Below are positions 38,701 to 52,263 of a DNA stretch of 64,000 nt, piece by piece. How positions within the stretch are numbered: the first letter of the stretch is position 1; each line of letters opens with the position of its first letter. Origin of the DNA: Nymphaea colorata. Lineage: Eukaryota > Streptophyta > Magnoliopsida > Nymphaeales > Nymphaeaceae. The notes under the pieces are model-generated. The model worked only from the letters and a program-made list of their open reading frames with translations, did not search any database and had not been told where the DNA came from. The DNA is taken from positions 5,094,972-5,158,971 of the forward strand of contig NC_045146.1 in assembly GCF_008831285.2 (NCBI RefSeq). The letters run 5' to 3'. A program made the translations under genes and the position numbers.

Positions 38701-41700
38701 GTCGAAGAGAAACAACCTACCACAAAACAAACTGATAATATTTGTGGTACGTATATCTATTCCTAATCCTATGTTTTTTGGTTGTGTTCTTTTGGTATTA
38801 ATCCTTAATATATTGGTCATCTGCTCAATAATATTTGTGGTACGTATATCTATTCCTAATCCTATGTTTTTTGGTTGTGTTCTTTTGGTATTAATCCTTA
38901 ATATATTGGTCATCTGCTTAATAATCCTGCAGTATTTCAAGAATCTTTTATCTTTATCCATAGTCCCAATTGTACAAGTCAAGCTCTGCAGCAGAGTTTC
39001 TGCAGTTGTTCCAATTTTTATTCTCATGGAACTAAATTTGGTTGTTCGTATTTGTTCATAGGCTAGTCATATGTTAGTACCATGGCTTATACCTAAAAAA
39101 AAAAAAAAAAAAATTAAACGCAACTAACAATTTTTTTTGTCAATTTCAAGTGTTTTCATGTGTTTGGGGAGCTTTTTTTCACATTAAATGTGCTCTGCGG
39201 TTGCAAAAATGCTTAATGCCTCATACAACAGCATCATTTCAGAGCTTCAACCTAGCATTTCATTTCTTTCTGTTGACTCCTCCGATCTCTGACACAGCTC
39301 AGGAATGGTCACCGCGAATGGATGTTGCAGAATGTGCATCTCATTATACTGTTACAGTAGAACTTCCTGGTGTCACTAGTAAGAACATAAGAGTTGAAAT
39401 GGATGAGAAAAAGTATGACTTTCTTTGGCTTATATTGACTTAATGGAATTTGATAACTTTTCATTTTAAAAGTTTAATCTGCAAATCTTTTCTTTGTCTA
39501 GCTTGGTGGTGTCTGGGAGACGCTTGAACATATGGGGTCTCGGTGGCAGTAGGGATCCAACAGTTACATATCACAGGAAGGAAATTTCTCAGGGTCCATA
39601 CCAGATTGTCTGGGTTCTTCCCAACAATGTGAATAAGGACCATGTTTCTGCAGAGTTTGTGTAAGTTTCCTACATAAATTTTCGTCCTAATCCTTCTTTG
39701 CTCTTCCTGTTTAAATCTTAACTTGAATAGCAAGTTATAATACTGTCAATGCAAGAATCCTTATCTGAAATTTACCTTGCAAAAGTGCCTATGAAAATGT
39801 CCACATATGGAGTTATATGCTTGACAAGATTATTTCAGGATGAACTACTGAATTCCATTCTAACCTTTTCAGTATTCTTTTACCACAATAGTTGGACGGT
39901 GCGGGTAAATCATGTAGCTGTCCTAGACAGTGACAAATTATAGGCTTGTGGAGAAAGTATCTAGAGGCCTCATTATTGAAAAAAATGTTACTGAAGTACA
40001 TGAGCTGACAGGTTCTTACACAGGTTTTCTTGTTTAGGATGTTTAGAGATACCAATGTAGTTAGTATCAATAGAAGATTTTGTTGAAAAAAAAAGTATTT
40101 GCAGAATGATATGTTTCACGTAGAGCATGTCTGTTGCTTATCATTTTCTGGTATTTAGCAGGTAAGCCATGTAAGCCCTTGAATCTAGTCACTGGATTAG
40201 GATAGTGACATGTTCTTGGCTTTGAGAAGCTGAGGCTAGTAGCTAATGCAAAAATATGTCAAAAGAGTAGCTCTATGCAAGATCCGTTTTGTAGCTCTAG
40301 TAAAGCAATATTGCACTTGGAATCTTAGAGCATTGAAATTGATGGGAAATTCCTAGAAAGATTCATGTCATGTGTTGGAAAAGCTATAAGACAACCACAA
40401 TTTTCAATTGTAAATAAAGTGACCAGAAAGTCTGATCATTGTGCCATATTTTTGACACTAGAGATCAGATTTCTGTTCACCCACCGACTAGGAAGAAAGA
40501 GGAAGAAGAAGAACACGGAGAGAGAGATACATGAGAAAGAGATGGAGAGAAAGGAGAGAACAAGGGTTCCAAGTGGCATCCAGGCCTCCAGAGATGTGGA
40601 TGGCTCTGATACTATGTTGAAACGTGTTAGAGAAAAAAACAAAATCTATTTCATTAACCCTTAATCTGTACTTAACTAGAGGTTAGTGAGAAATTGCAGA
40701 GAGGTCCACCTTATAACAGCTTTAATCAAGAAATATTAAAAACTTTGTTAAATTGCAACTAACTACCGAAAATAATAAATATTCCTCTCAACATTAACAC
40801 TAGACTATTTTGAAATTTCATTTAAGTTTTTGTACAAAAAATAGAAGAAAACCATTATAGATATCATAACTTTTTTTTTTGGATTTTTTAAATTATTGAA
40901 TTTTTCTGAGGAAAACAAACTTCACTATTCACCCAAGAAAAACCTCTCCAATAAAGTTCTGAGAATAATATCCATGAGAGTGATTTAATTTTTTTTTTTT
41001 TTAGGATTTGTGGATACAACAGGTTTCTGCTTTATAGATCTGAGATTTTTGTTGCACTCATGAATGTAGGTACAAGAAATGCAATAAGGCTGCTTTTGAC
41101 CAGCTCGGTTCTAAGATCTGTGGTTGATCTGAGATTCCTGCAAGTTTGAAAAATGTGGATCTCAGATCAGTGTCATATCTCTATCCACTGTTTTCTATGT
41201 AAAAGAGATTTGGAAATTGTGCATCTTAAATGTCTGAACATTTAATTTTTCTCAGCGCAAATATCTCCTCCAAGTGTTTGGTGAACCTTCTCTACTTCAG
41301 GAGTACTGAACCTAGACTATCACACATCATGTGACGGATTTTTTTTTTTTAAAAAATAAAACAGTAGAACAACTGATGAACTGAGGGCATATTATCCTTC
41401 AACCATTGTCATACATTTTTTGCACTGTTTTCTTTGTCATACTTTGCATGCATGTGTAGAATCACCAAGTGGACGTGTCTACTCATAACATGTCGAACTT
41501 TACAGTTTCTGTCAGCATTTGCAGTGACATGCCTTTTCTTCATAAAGTTTATCGATTTTGCTCTATTGATCTATAACTTCCTTTATTAGAGCACATAATG
41601 GTTAATGTTAGTGAATATGCTTCTGGTAGTGTTGACTATTCAGCAGCCAGGTCTGTTTGATATAAGAGCAATCAAATTGTCTTCAAAATCTATTTAGCTG

Positions 41701-41908
41701 CTTAAGCCATCTACATATTTATTGTATTGCATCATTAGCATTTAAACTAAGTGGAACTCAGTTCTAGTTTGAGCTTTGGTGGTTGCAATCTTGCTCTATT
41801 TCTTCCGGCTTCAACTTCTTGTTCCACACTAATTTTGTTATGACTATTTCTGTATATGTTTGTGGTTACAGAGATGGATTCCTGCGGATCATGCTACCTA
41901 AAGTATGA
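35771..41908 (+). CDS. HSP20-like (alpha-crystallin domain) protein, probable organelle-targeted
   Basis: Seven exons close in phase: 35771-35895, 36725-36794, 38313-38426, 38536-38746, 39298-39412, 39502-39660 and 41872-41908 (stop TGA), giving 276 residues. The N terminus (MAFAVTNIKGAMTVATVPVR then RPWIISSRSVGAIYCSRYFC) is rich in Arg/Ser and lacks acids, like a plastid or mitochondrial transit peptide. A middle region (CCEPPAFARPV, EPPRFSRPATAL) is low-complexity and Pro-rich. The alpha-crystallin domain covers about residues 174-276: MDVAECASHYTVTVELPGV, NLVVSGRR, YHRKEISQGPYQIVW, LPNNVNKDHVSAEFVDGFL, ending RIMLPKV. The family acts as ATP-independent chaperones, although divergent ACD proteins like this one may not be stress-induced. 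The protein ends right after the domain without the I-x-I tail that oligomerises classical small heat-shock proteins. Donor 38746/38747 is duplicated (see findings). Confidence 0.85.
38736..38921. repeat. 93-bp tandem duplication spanning a splice donor
   Basis: The sequence starting around tttgtggtacgtatatctat at 38741 recurs exactly 93 bp later at 38834. The two units are nearly identical. The donor GTG|gtacgt of the fourth exon is thus present twice. Confidence 0.95.
40490..40680 (-). mobile_element. truncated LTR-retrotransposon primer-site fragment
   Basis: On the minus strand, agtatcagagcc (complement of 40602-40613) matches a tRNA-Met primer site with one change. It is preceded by attaagggttaatgaaatag-like LTR-end sequence and followed by a purine-poor leader. 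This is the usual signature of a Ty1/copia-type LTR edge. Only this edge remains, inside an intron of the HSP20-like gene. Confidence 0.45.
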
Positions 41909-42537
41909 AAATGTGCAAGATGGACCGATAGAGACATCTTCATGCATATATGTAAAATTCACTATGGAGAATAGCTTCATGTAAAACTCTACTATACGTG
42001 GAAGTTACATTGATAAAATGTGTTTTCTCGTAAAACTTTTTTTATATGTATATGACAATAGTAAAATGATTACTATGATTAGCAGAAGTGGAATTTCAAA
42101 CAAATGTTAAAGAGCACCTTTGGGTTATTAATGAACATAATCTGCAGATAGATGGTATTGATTGGCTACTGTGGTTTAGGAAATCAATTCCCAGAAGTTT
42201 CTGCTTCCACATGATTGTGTATGAAAGAAATTCTCTAAATGTCTGCCTCATGTTTTGTATTCTTTGTGTTGCACCAATATGTTTAGCATGGCTCCTACGA
42301 TTGGTGTGGAGTCATGACACTTAGATTCTTCTTTGGCCTTGTAACCAAAGGTTGGCTTGTCTTGTCTTAGACATATAATGAGCTCTTTACATTTAACTGT
42401 TAGCAAAGGTTGGCTAGCGAAGCTTCAATTGGCTTCCTTTAATAAGATTGCAATTTTTATATTTTTGTTTTTCTTTTTTGGCAATATCGAGTTAGGCAGA
42501 TTTCTCTACTAAAATTATGCCAAGAAACGAGACTTAA
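41909..42537 (+). other. 3' UTR / downstream flank of HSP20-like gene
   Basis: AT-rich sequence without a credible reading frame. The first 200-300 bp probably include the 3' UTR. Confidence 0.45.
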
Positions 42538-42860
42538 GGGATGTAGCATAGGTGGTTGGGCATGCGGTTTGTTGAAAGCACGTCATCGGTTCGATTCCAT
42601 GGGTGCTACTGCCCTAGCACTGCACTGCAAACTGTGGGTTCATGATAATCTTTGATGGATGTACTATACCTCACTTAGGTTCTCGATACAACACATGACC
42701 TCAAGGATAGGAGGAGTGGAAGGCCTTTGTGCCTCTTTTCTTATACAACACATGACCTCAGGTATAGGAGTGGGAGGCCTTTGTGCCTCTTTTCTCGGCA
42801 ATGGTTTGTTAACCTTTTGCTCACCCGAAATTAACAATAATATAAAAACTACATAGTATA
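42538..42860 (+). mobile_element. tRNA-derived SINE
   Basis: A polymerase III promoter pair is visible: an A-box-like tagcataggtgg at 42544-42555 and a B box ggttcgattcc at 42588-42598, 32 bp apart, as in tRNA-derived SINEs. The body is unrelated to tRNA and ends in an A/T-rich tail (taataatataaaaac) near 42840-42855. An internal 57-bp duplication (42686-42742 and 42743-42796) is present. Flanking arms do not fold as a tRNA acceptor stem, so this is not a tRNA gene. Confidence 0.65.
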
Positions 42861-44054
42861 AACTTTAATATATGGAACACATAAACTTCAATTGGCTTGG
42901 ACATTGGAGTGGGCATAATATGATTGTGAGAAAAGAGTTGGTTGTTTCCTAATGATAAATGTTAAGATATGAAAAAGGTTGGTTATAAGAAATTCAAGAA
43001 GGATAACCTTCTGCTAGAGCTATTATGTTAATGTATGTGAGGAATGACTTGATTACAGTTTTATAAGAAGACTCAATTGCAAGATACATATTTAAGCTCT
43101 TGCTAGGAAGCACTTGCAATGTTATTAGGACGATATCCTTCATGTATAAAATAAAGAAAAACAATTATAGGTTTTGATATTACTCTTCCTGCTGCATCTA
43201 AGTTCTTTAGCAATTATATATTAACATCTTACCCATTGGGTATGATGTTAATAATTGCTAAGAACTTAAAAGCAATATTAAAACTTTGGAAATATCTAAA
43301 ATTAGATATTTTTGTACACGATCAAAATGAAAGTTTGCCTAGACTCTACAGCTTACAGAAGTATCACAAAAAGGATACCACAACCCTTCCGTTCACAAAA
43401 CAGCAGGTGAGGATTATTGATCGCTAAATGATGAGTAGCTTCAACAGAAAGGGGAATATCTGCCAACAAAAAATAGGTCGAATATGTGGCCAGATCTTAT
43501 CAAGTGGCAGACCAACAGGTCTAAAACCTCTGAGCAAAGCCTCAAATTGATTACACCATAAGTGATTGTTGCACCCGATAAGAGTGGCTCCTTTGGAGTG
43601 ATCATCTTCCTGCCTAAAATCGTTTAGGCATAAACCCAAAACCACAGTCACAAATACCGTTTATGGGTTTTAAATGATGAAATTTTTTTCAGGTATAATA
43701 CACCAAAGTTGTTTTTCTCAGTAAAATCTAGGTAAATTAAAAAAAATAAAAAAAAATCCTAAAAATAAGATTCAAAAAATGCAAAAATAAAATGCAGCAA
43801 TAGAAAATGTGAAAAAAAACTCCAAAAAACCACGAAAGAAACATTCTTTCGTGTTTTTATTTTGAAGTTTTTATTTTTCTTTTTATCTACTTTTTCATAA
43901 ACACAAGTTTTTTTTTTTCAGTTTTATAAAAGTTCAAAAGGACTTATTCTTACTTGCACCAAAAATTCTACCAAGCCGGAGACCACGTTGGGGGCTGAGC
44001 TTATGAATGAGGAAGAGCCTCTCCTATGCAGTTGTCACTAAGCTCTCATGTCCC
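42861..44054. other. intergenic sequence
   Basis: No gene recognised. A minus-strand frame at 43424-43651 and a plus-strand frame at 43236-43427 have no family features. About 43740-43920 is A/T homopolymer-rich. Confidence 0.5.
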
Positions 44055-44394
44055 TCGGCAAAAATCGATTTTCTGGAAAACAGATTCTCAACACTATTTT
44101 CTCCCCCTTTTAGAAAAGTCTGCGACATGAAAGGTTCCTTTCTCCACGCTGTAGCCAGATAAGTGGAAATGTCGCTTCTTTCTCTCTCATATGCGTTATA
44201 CTTTCCCGCTTCTCCCGCGGTCTTAGATACATTATACAAGAGGAAGCTACAATAGGAGGAACCTCTTTTCCACGTGTCGGCAAGTTCTTGAGTCGATTGG
44301 AAAATCCATCCTCTGGAAAACAAGTTCTCCAAACATTTTTCCCCTCCCTCGTCAACTAAAGAAATCTGCGATCACGGCATAGCTGCATAACGGG

Positions 44395-44397
<3 letters not shown>

Positions 44398-44440
<43 letters not shown>
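44398..44440 (+). repeat. (CT)n tract upstream of secreted-peptide gene
   Basis: About 21 CT units end 18 bp before the ATG at 44459. CT/GA tracts close to the start are common in plant leaders and can act as core-promoter or leader elements; that role is inferred. Confidence 0.93.
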
Positions 44441-44442
<2 letters not shown>

Positions 44443-44458
44443 CTTCTCACTTTCTACA

Positions 44459-44704
44459 ATGGGAAAGCTTACTATCCTCTGCTTTCTGATCCTTCTTTCT
44501 TTATTGTTCTGCACATCTAATTCCTATGATTCCAGCCGTAGAAGACAAATTGGAGCCTCCCTTGAGTGTAAAGAGAGGGCTTCTAAAGAGGAGTGCGTAA
44601 AGAACTCGAAGTGTCGATGGTGTACGAGCGAGGACATCGACGATATGTGCTTCAGTTCTTCAGAGGCATGGAGACTTCCTCAACAGATCTTTACCTGTAA
44701 CTGA
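44459..44704 (+). CDS. small secreted cysteine-rich protein (81 aa)
   Basis: A single-exon frame starts at the first ATG after the CT tract. Residues 1-22 form a signal peptide (Lys3 then a Leu/Ile/Phe-rich core ending near SNS). The predicted mature part holds exactly six cysteines at 37, 46, 52, 55, 64 and 80 (spacing C-x8-C-x5-C-x2-C-x8-C-x15-C), with an SKCRWC motif and a closing LPQQIFTC. Six conserved-looking cysteines suggest three disulphides and apoplastic or vacuolar delivery. I know similar C-x-W-C ... LP-x-x-(V/I)-F-x-C secreted proteins in plants and other eukaryotes, but no biochemical role. The upstream 400 bp contain a diverged direct duplication. Confidence 0.75.
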   Translation: MGKLTILCFLILLSLLFCTSNSYDSSRRRQIGASLECKERASKEECVKNSKCRWCTSEDIDDMCFSSSEAWRLPQQIFTCN

Positions 44705-45867
44705 AGGCCTTCCTTATGGTACTTTGAGATACCAAATATGTTGCATCTCCGTTTCTCTTCTTCTTCATTCTTGGTTAGCCAACAATTTTCGATATCTTGC
44801 TGGACGGATGAAGTATAAATTGCATGTTGTAGTTTGTTAGGAGATTTTCGGAAGTGTGTTTTGATCTTACTTGTGTGGATCTGATTATATAAATTTTTTT
44901 TCTTTTTTCCCCCCTGCTTGATGACTGATGAGATTGGCATTGGAAGAAAACGTTTATGTCTTCGATGTGATTTTCTGGAGATCTAATTGCTCTCTGATTG
45001 GCTTCTGCTGCTCTCTCTCTATCATTGTGGTTGATGGGTATTGGTGAAATTGCCCAAGGACGTCACCCTTGAGAAAATTCATGAAACTAATTTCTCCATA
45101 CCGGCGTTGCCCTAAAATCGTCTTGGCTTCCGCCAAAATTCAGTGCCCAATTTCGTGAGTATGTATGTACAGATTCATGACGATTTCTGAAATCTTTTGC
45201 TCCTCCATCTCCCAGACTACCCAAAGGACCGCATACGAGAAATAAAGGTATGGATGAACAAAATATGGCCTTATATATTTGTGCTCAAATTTGAAAGCTC
45301 CTGGTGACTAGTATCACTGACCTCTTCCCAGGGCCTTCAGTTTTCCCTCAATCCCCTGTGATGATGCTGGAAGAGTTTGATGTTGAGTTCATAGATTGGA
45401 TAGGTCTTAAAATTTGAATGAAATGCATACCCAACCGTTCCTTTCAAGTAGAGCTAGTTGTTCCCATTGCAATTGTTGGTTTCAGTGCTTGGATATGTAC
45501 AACAAAAAAGTGACCTCGCTGACGTGTAAATCACAAATTTTATTGACCTATATACGCAGTATGCCGATCGATTTAGTGGTGATTCTTTTGGCTCTTCATC
45601 ATCTTGAAACTCTTGACCTTTTCTGCTGCATCCAAGCATGCGTACTGGCTCGACATGCAACATCTGCTAGGGAAGCTATGCATGAGGGGTTGCTCAACCA
45701 TGTACATTGTCTCAATGTTTTTGTGTTGTGAATTTTACAACTCATTCAATCTCAGGGAAAGAGATATCCGCTCGTGTGCCGGAAATGATAAAACTCCGAT
45801 CTGCCTGAACTGCTTGCTTGCTTGCATGTCAAGGATAAGTATTTTTTATTCTCTTCCTTTTTGCAAT
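44705..45867. other. intergenic sequence
   Basis: The 3' flank of the secreted-peptide gene, with polyadenylation-like AT-rich stretches. The open frames between 45414 and 45870 overlap one another on both strands and show no family features. Confidence 0.5.
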
Positions 45868-46143
45868 TGAACCAAGAAAAAAATGTTAGGCAAAAGACCT
45901 TATCTTACTTAAGATGATACAGAAATTCACTGCGATCTTGATTCCAGAAAAGTAGTCTCTTTGCTTGCTGTAAACAAATGATATCTTGTTGCATTTTTCA
46001 ATGTTTGAACCAAGAAAATGTTAGGCAAAAGACCTTATCTGACTTAAGATGATACAGAAATTCACTGCGATCTTGATTCCAGAAAAATAGTCGATTTGCT
46101 TGCGGTAACAAATGGTATCTTGTTGCATTTTTTAATGTTTGAT
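45868..46143. repeat. 138-bp tandem duplication
   Basis: Units starting tgaaccaagaaaa at 45868 and 46006 share gttaggcaaaagaccttatc and gaaattcactgcgatcttg with only a few differences. No gene lies in it. Confidence 0.92.
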
Positions 46144-49100
46144 GGAGAAATATGCGCTAGCAAATCAGGCAGTGGAAGTGAAGCATTTTTCTTTTGATAA
46201 TCTTAAGTGCACCTTCAATATAGATAATGAAGAGGTAGACTTAGTGAGATGATCTATCACATAAAAATGTCTGCGTAATCTACAAAACACCATCTGCTCT
46301 TTCAGCTCAAAGTGCAGATCTTACGATATGCAATAAAACCTTTACGTAAGGAGAATGTAGAAACCCATCTTTCTTGGGCTGCTTTACTACAAACTTTGGA
46401 CAGGATCGATAGCTTTTCGAGAGAATCTTTACTAAAAAGCTTTAGCGAACAGACTATAGATCATTCTTCTGTGTACGCCAATATTGATGTTCTTACTTCA
46501 AGTGGGGTGAATGATTGTTGAAGTATTCTTGAAGTTGGATTGAAAATAATATTCACGCATGCATTTTGTTTTCTGTGACTGAAAACGAGTCTGCTATGTA
46601 CATGCGTACTAAGACCAGGCCAAATAAAGGAGCAGCATGTGAAAAACAAAGTATACAAGAATACATGGAAAAGGGAGTTTCATTTTTATATGATGGTCTT
46701 TCTAACAGGTGCACAGTCCTTTAAACAAGCTTAGTAACCAGTTCAGTTCACTAGCCAACAGGCCTTCCCTGCTAGTGTGATGTTTATTTCAAATATTGTA
46801 ATGCAAACCGAGTAACAGTTTTTGTGTTCCTTTCCTGGTGTTTTCCAGTTTGCTCATAAGGCCTTTTCCTTGAAAGCATTAATGTTTTACTATTGTACAC
46901 CTTCTCTATGTTAAATGTACACAGACTCATAAATGGCAGTATGAAAGGAAAACCATGAGGGTCATCGTTTATGGGGAGCCGTACCCTGGAGCTGGAAGAA
47001 GAAAAGATCGCATTATCAATATGATTTTGAAAATGTGAACTTAATATGACCAAGGAGGATACAAAAACTAGTGCAGAAATTCACGGGCGAGAATAAACAG
47101 TAGTTGGCAAAACCAAAGGCTATAACAGGAAAACTGCGAACCTTGCAACTTCCTCTCACCTTAAATATCTCCTGGCTATTTTACAGCAACACATGTTATT
47201 TGATATCTGTACACAGTAAATATGTAATATTGGCTTACTCGTCATAGTTACATATATGTTTCCTACCACAAGTATAGATAATTGAAATCAGCCAGCTGCC
47301 TGATATTACTAATGGCTAAAAATTTAAAACCCATCGCTGAAAGTACAATAACTGTTGCAAAAATTTACTACAAACCATCGTGATGCTATGACCTGTTGCT
47401 AAATTTTTATAAAAGTTATTGTACTACAAACCATCGTGTTCTTGTGGTTAAATACTTTTTATAAAAGTTTTAAATTTTTAGTCATCCAACAACATTATGC
47501 TGCTAGGTCAATCATTCATGGAGGGAGCTGTTAATGCACCCTTTCTTATGCCAATTTGAAACTCGATTCCCAACAAAACATCGACCGACTAGGCTGCTCC
47601 ACGCTATAAACTAGAATAATCTAAGTAAACGTGAAATAAGGAGGAATTAGCTCAAAGTTAAGGAAATCGATTCTCAATCACAATCAGAGTTGACAATTAC
47701 GGAGCAAGGAGCCCTATGTACATAGACTAGGAGACACTGACTAGTGAGATGGGAAGAGGAACTTTCCAAAACGATGATAACCAAAATTAATCATTCCTGA
47801 TCTCAATATATGTCCTTTTTAAGATATTAACAAATTAACTTCAAAATGCTAGAAAGGTCATATATTGAGATGAGGAAGGTTGGAATGCTACTTAAAAATG
47901 GGCAAGTATCGAGATCAGGAATTATTAACAAATAGCGTTGCTGCCTAAAGGTGAATCAGATGGAAAAGTATCCACATGCCCCCAAGTATTGGGGCCAGCT
48001 ATAGGTCAGTGGAATTGTTATGTCCATCACATTATTTTTTATTGAGTACCTCTCGAAGTGCAGAAATTTCCATATCCTTCTAGGGATTCCGTTCACTAAC
48101 TCAAAGTTTATGGCCAGCCAATTGAATTTCTTCTTCATTGCTCGTCGTATGTGTAAAACTAACTTCGGGATCGCCCACAGTAGGAGGGATAGCGTTGGTG
48201 CTCATTTTTACAGGCTCGATCGATGGACAAGCTAATAAGTCATATCTATCTTCATTCAATATTCATTTAGAAGATAATTCAAACCTAAAATATCATTTTA
48301 GATTGAATGAATCTAGTAGACGCAAGTTTAATTTCGATTAAGCTCTTGTATTAATTTGATTGGAGATACCTCAAACAGGCCGAAGCCTCCCCCCTTTTCC
48401 CGTGCTCCCGAAGTCCAGTGCTACTTCGTGACATGAGTGAAAAGCAATACATCCATGAACTAAAATATCACACATCCATCACTTGCAATCCAGAGAAAGG
48501 CTTATCAAAATCGAACTAACAACCAAATTTTCACCAACCCACGAGGAACTTTGCCTTGAGTTCCCTCTTGAGGTCATTCCATTAATTACCAGAGCCCTTC
48601 TTGATTAAACATTTATAAAGTTTGCTCAAGTCTTGATAGAATAGCAAAAACACTTAGTTTTGATTTCTTTCAATTAAACTCGTAACTAAAAAAAAAAACA
48701 GCAGTCAAACGAATGAAAAGAAGAAATTCAAACTTAAGTCTGTTTTGCTTAAGCAAAAGCAGTTGTTCTATCAAGCTCCAGTTGGACAGCACTCGTTGGT
48801 CCCCCAACTGGTGATAAAGGTTGAAAGATGAAGACCGTCAAGGGGAAGAGATTGCAATAAACTATCTTCGTTGGAGGAAAAAAGAGAAAGAAAAGAAGAA
48901 GAAAGACCCCTTCGAAGCGGGTTATTTGAGGTCACTGTTTGTCTACGCATCTTCGATGTCAAAACATTGCAAAAACCAACATTCTGAATCCGAACCATTT
49001 TACATGCATATCGAATTTGGCAGTGGAAGCCATCAACAATATCCTGCTCCAACAAGATCATTGGGGGTAGGTTGGTAGAAAAAAACATTCCGCAAGTGTT

Positions 49101-51103
49101 CTACCGATCTACTTCAAAAATTGAGACATATTCACAAAAGACCCGTTGTACGACCTGCTAATGCATCAGCCTGCATCACTGATTTCGGCTTCCATGTTCA
49201 ACTCCATCTTGTTGAATCTCATAAGGACAGAAAGTGGGACTTCTGCCTAAGAAAAATAGGCTTAAGTGTAAGATGTTTCATGCCGTTTATCTAGATTCCA
49301 ATACCTTTACATATTTCATGCGGTTGCTGCAAATGCCCTTTTCCTTTCAACATCACTAACATAGTTTGCGATTATTGCAACCTCGGAAGAATATGTTCTT
49401 TCACAATATGCGTGCATGCGAGAAAAAGAAAGCCAGCTTCGGCTACACCACATATGATCACATTCTTCTACATTTCATTTAAATACATACCGCGCAGCGT
49501 TTGGTCAACCACAACAAAGCTACGACTGGAAGCACAACTTGTGAGAGAGGCAGGCGAAGGATGAACCAAAAGAAAAATGAAAAAAGTGCACAACAACAAA
49601 GCCTTGGCAGTGTTAATCTCATTCTCATATAATTGAAAGCAAGAATTCAGAAACTAAAATGGGGTTGGACAGATCCCAACCAACTATAAGCAACTACACC
49701 CCAAATGTTCATGCACGCAACTCATTCTTTCCATCTTCATTTTTTGCAAACCAAGAAAAAAATTACAAATACGTGGAATGTACATCGAAACAAATGTTTG
49801 AGCCTTCCAGATGTCACTTCCATTCATGACTTTTTTTGTTTTATTTCCTTCACAAAAGTAACATTTCAATTGGAGACATAAGGGTATTAGATGGCTTGGA
49901 GGTTTAATCGATGGTGGTTACTTCTAAATAAACATTAAAGACTTTCAAAAAAAAAAAAGAGCCTGGGGTTCATCTAGGGACACTCCTGGACTCCATCTTC
50001 GTAATAAGCACTGATGAATACCATTCAATCATCACCAGGCAGCAAAGCATGCCAAGGCATCCTGGCGTAGCCTGCTGCGATGGGTTCAATAGCAAGAAGA
50101 ATTCCACCGATTAGCACACAAGAGAATTAACATTTTTAAGGGCAGTACATCTTTGGACATGAATATGTTGAATGCTGTGAAGAACTTCAATTCATCCATC
50201 AAAGATGAGACATCTGTACACATCGGAGGAACAGATTTCAAACAAAATTCTACAACAGATATCGGAAAATATAGTTCCAGGTCTACTTAGGCCGTCGGCA
50301 GCAAGAGCTTATACGCAGTTAATTTGCATTAGTCACCTCATTTGTCATATCTTATGTCATAGATAGTTGCGTATTCACGTCCCAAATTTTAAACTGTGGC
50401 TGCAAAACAACATTCAAGTAACTAGTTTTCAAAGATAAAATAGTAACTAGTTTTCAAAGATAAAATCTCTAATTTATAGTTTTAGCTTCAGCCTTCCACT
50501 AATCCCTACATATTTTTGTTACTTTCTCATCAAGGCCTGCTCCCAAACACATACCCTCTAGATATCAAACAAATGCTTGTACTAATTGATTGCTTTGAAG
50601 AAGGAAAACTTACTGATCCCTTCTATCACTAACACAATTCAACAAAAAATTAACCAATCAATCCTAGCAACAGCTGCGGGACAAAAAAAAAAAACTGCAC
50701 CAGCAAAATTGACGGCCCAAATGCTAAATAAAATAGGTAAGAACTCGCCCATTCTTTATCAACGTGTCCTTATAACCGAGTGACTTTACCAATTGTCGAA
50801 ATAAATGCAAGTGGAACAAGACGAGCATCATACACATCACTTAGCAGTAGCACCAGCACGTTTACCATCACTACTATAATCATTGTCAGAGCACAGTAGA
50901 ACGGAAAAGGAAACAAGGATGAAAAATAACAACAGACGATAAAGAACCAATGCAACGGATAAGCTTAATAGAAATCCATCTTAGCGCCGAGTATCCAAAA
51001 TCCACGAGTAGACCTCAAAGACTCCGACAAATAACAAGGAAACTCAACCAACCAAAATGCTTCGAAACTACACGAAAAAGGAATTCCAATGCCAAAATAG
51101 TGA
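46144..51103. other. long intergenic stretch
   Basis: I find no gene, RNA or intact mobile element here. The 46312-46521 frame is open for 69 codons without recognisable features. A short coding-looking peptide can be read on the minus strand near 50015-50120 but has no usable acceptor. Sequence just below 51104 is the probable 3' UTR of the eS26 gene. Confidence 0.45.

Positions 51104-52263
<1,160 letters not shown>

Noticed and set aside
42538-42615. tRNA gene
   Set aside because: A and B boxes are present but acceptor, D and anticodon stems do not fold; fits a SINE head better.
43424-43651. 75-codon minus-strand frame
   Set aside because: No motif, signal or neighbouring exon; expected by chance in this much sequence.
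46312-46521. 69-codon plus-strand frame
   Set aside because: No family features and no flanking gene structure.
50015-50120. Minus-strand peptide reading GGILLAIEPIAAGYARMPWH
   Set aside because: Looks coding, but a TAA lies just upstream with no AG acceptor between, and there is no linked exon; probably chance or a relic.
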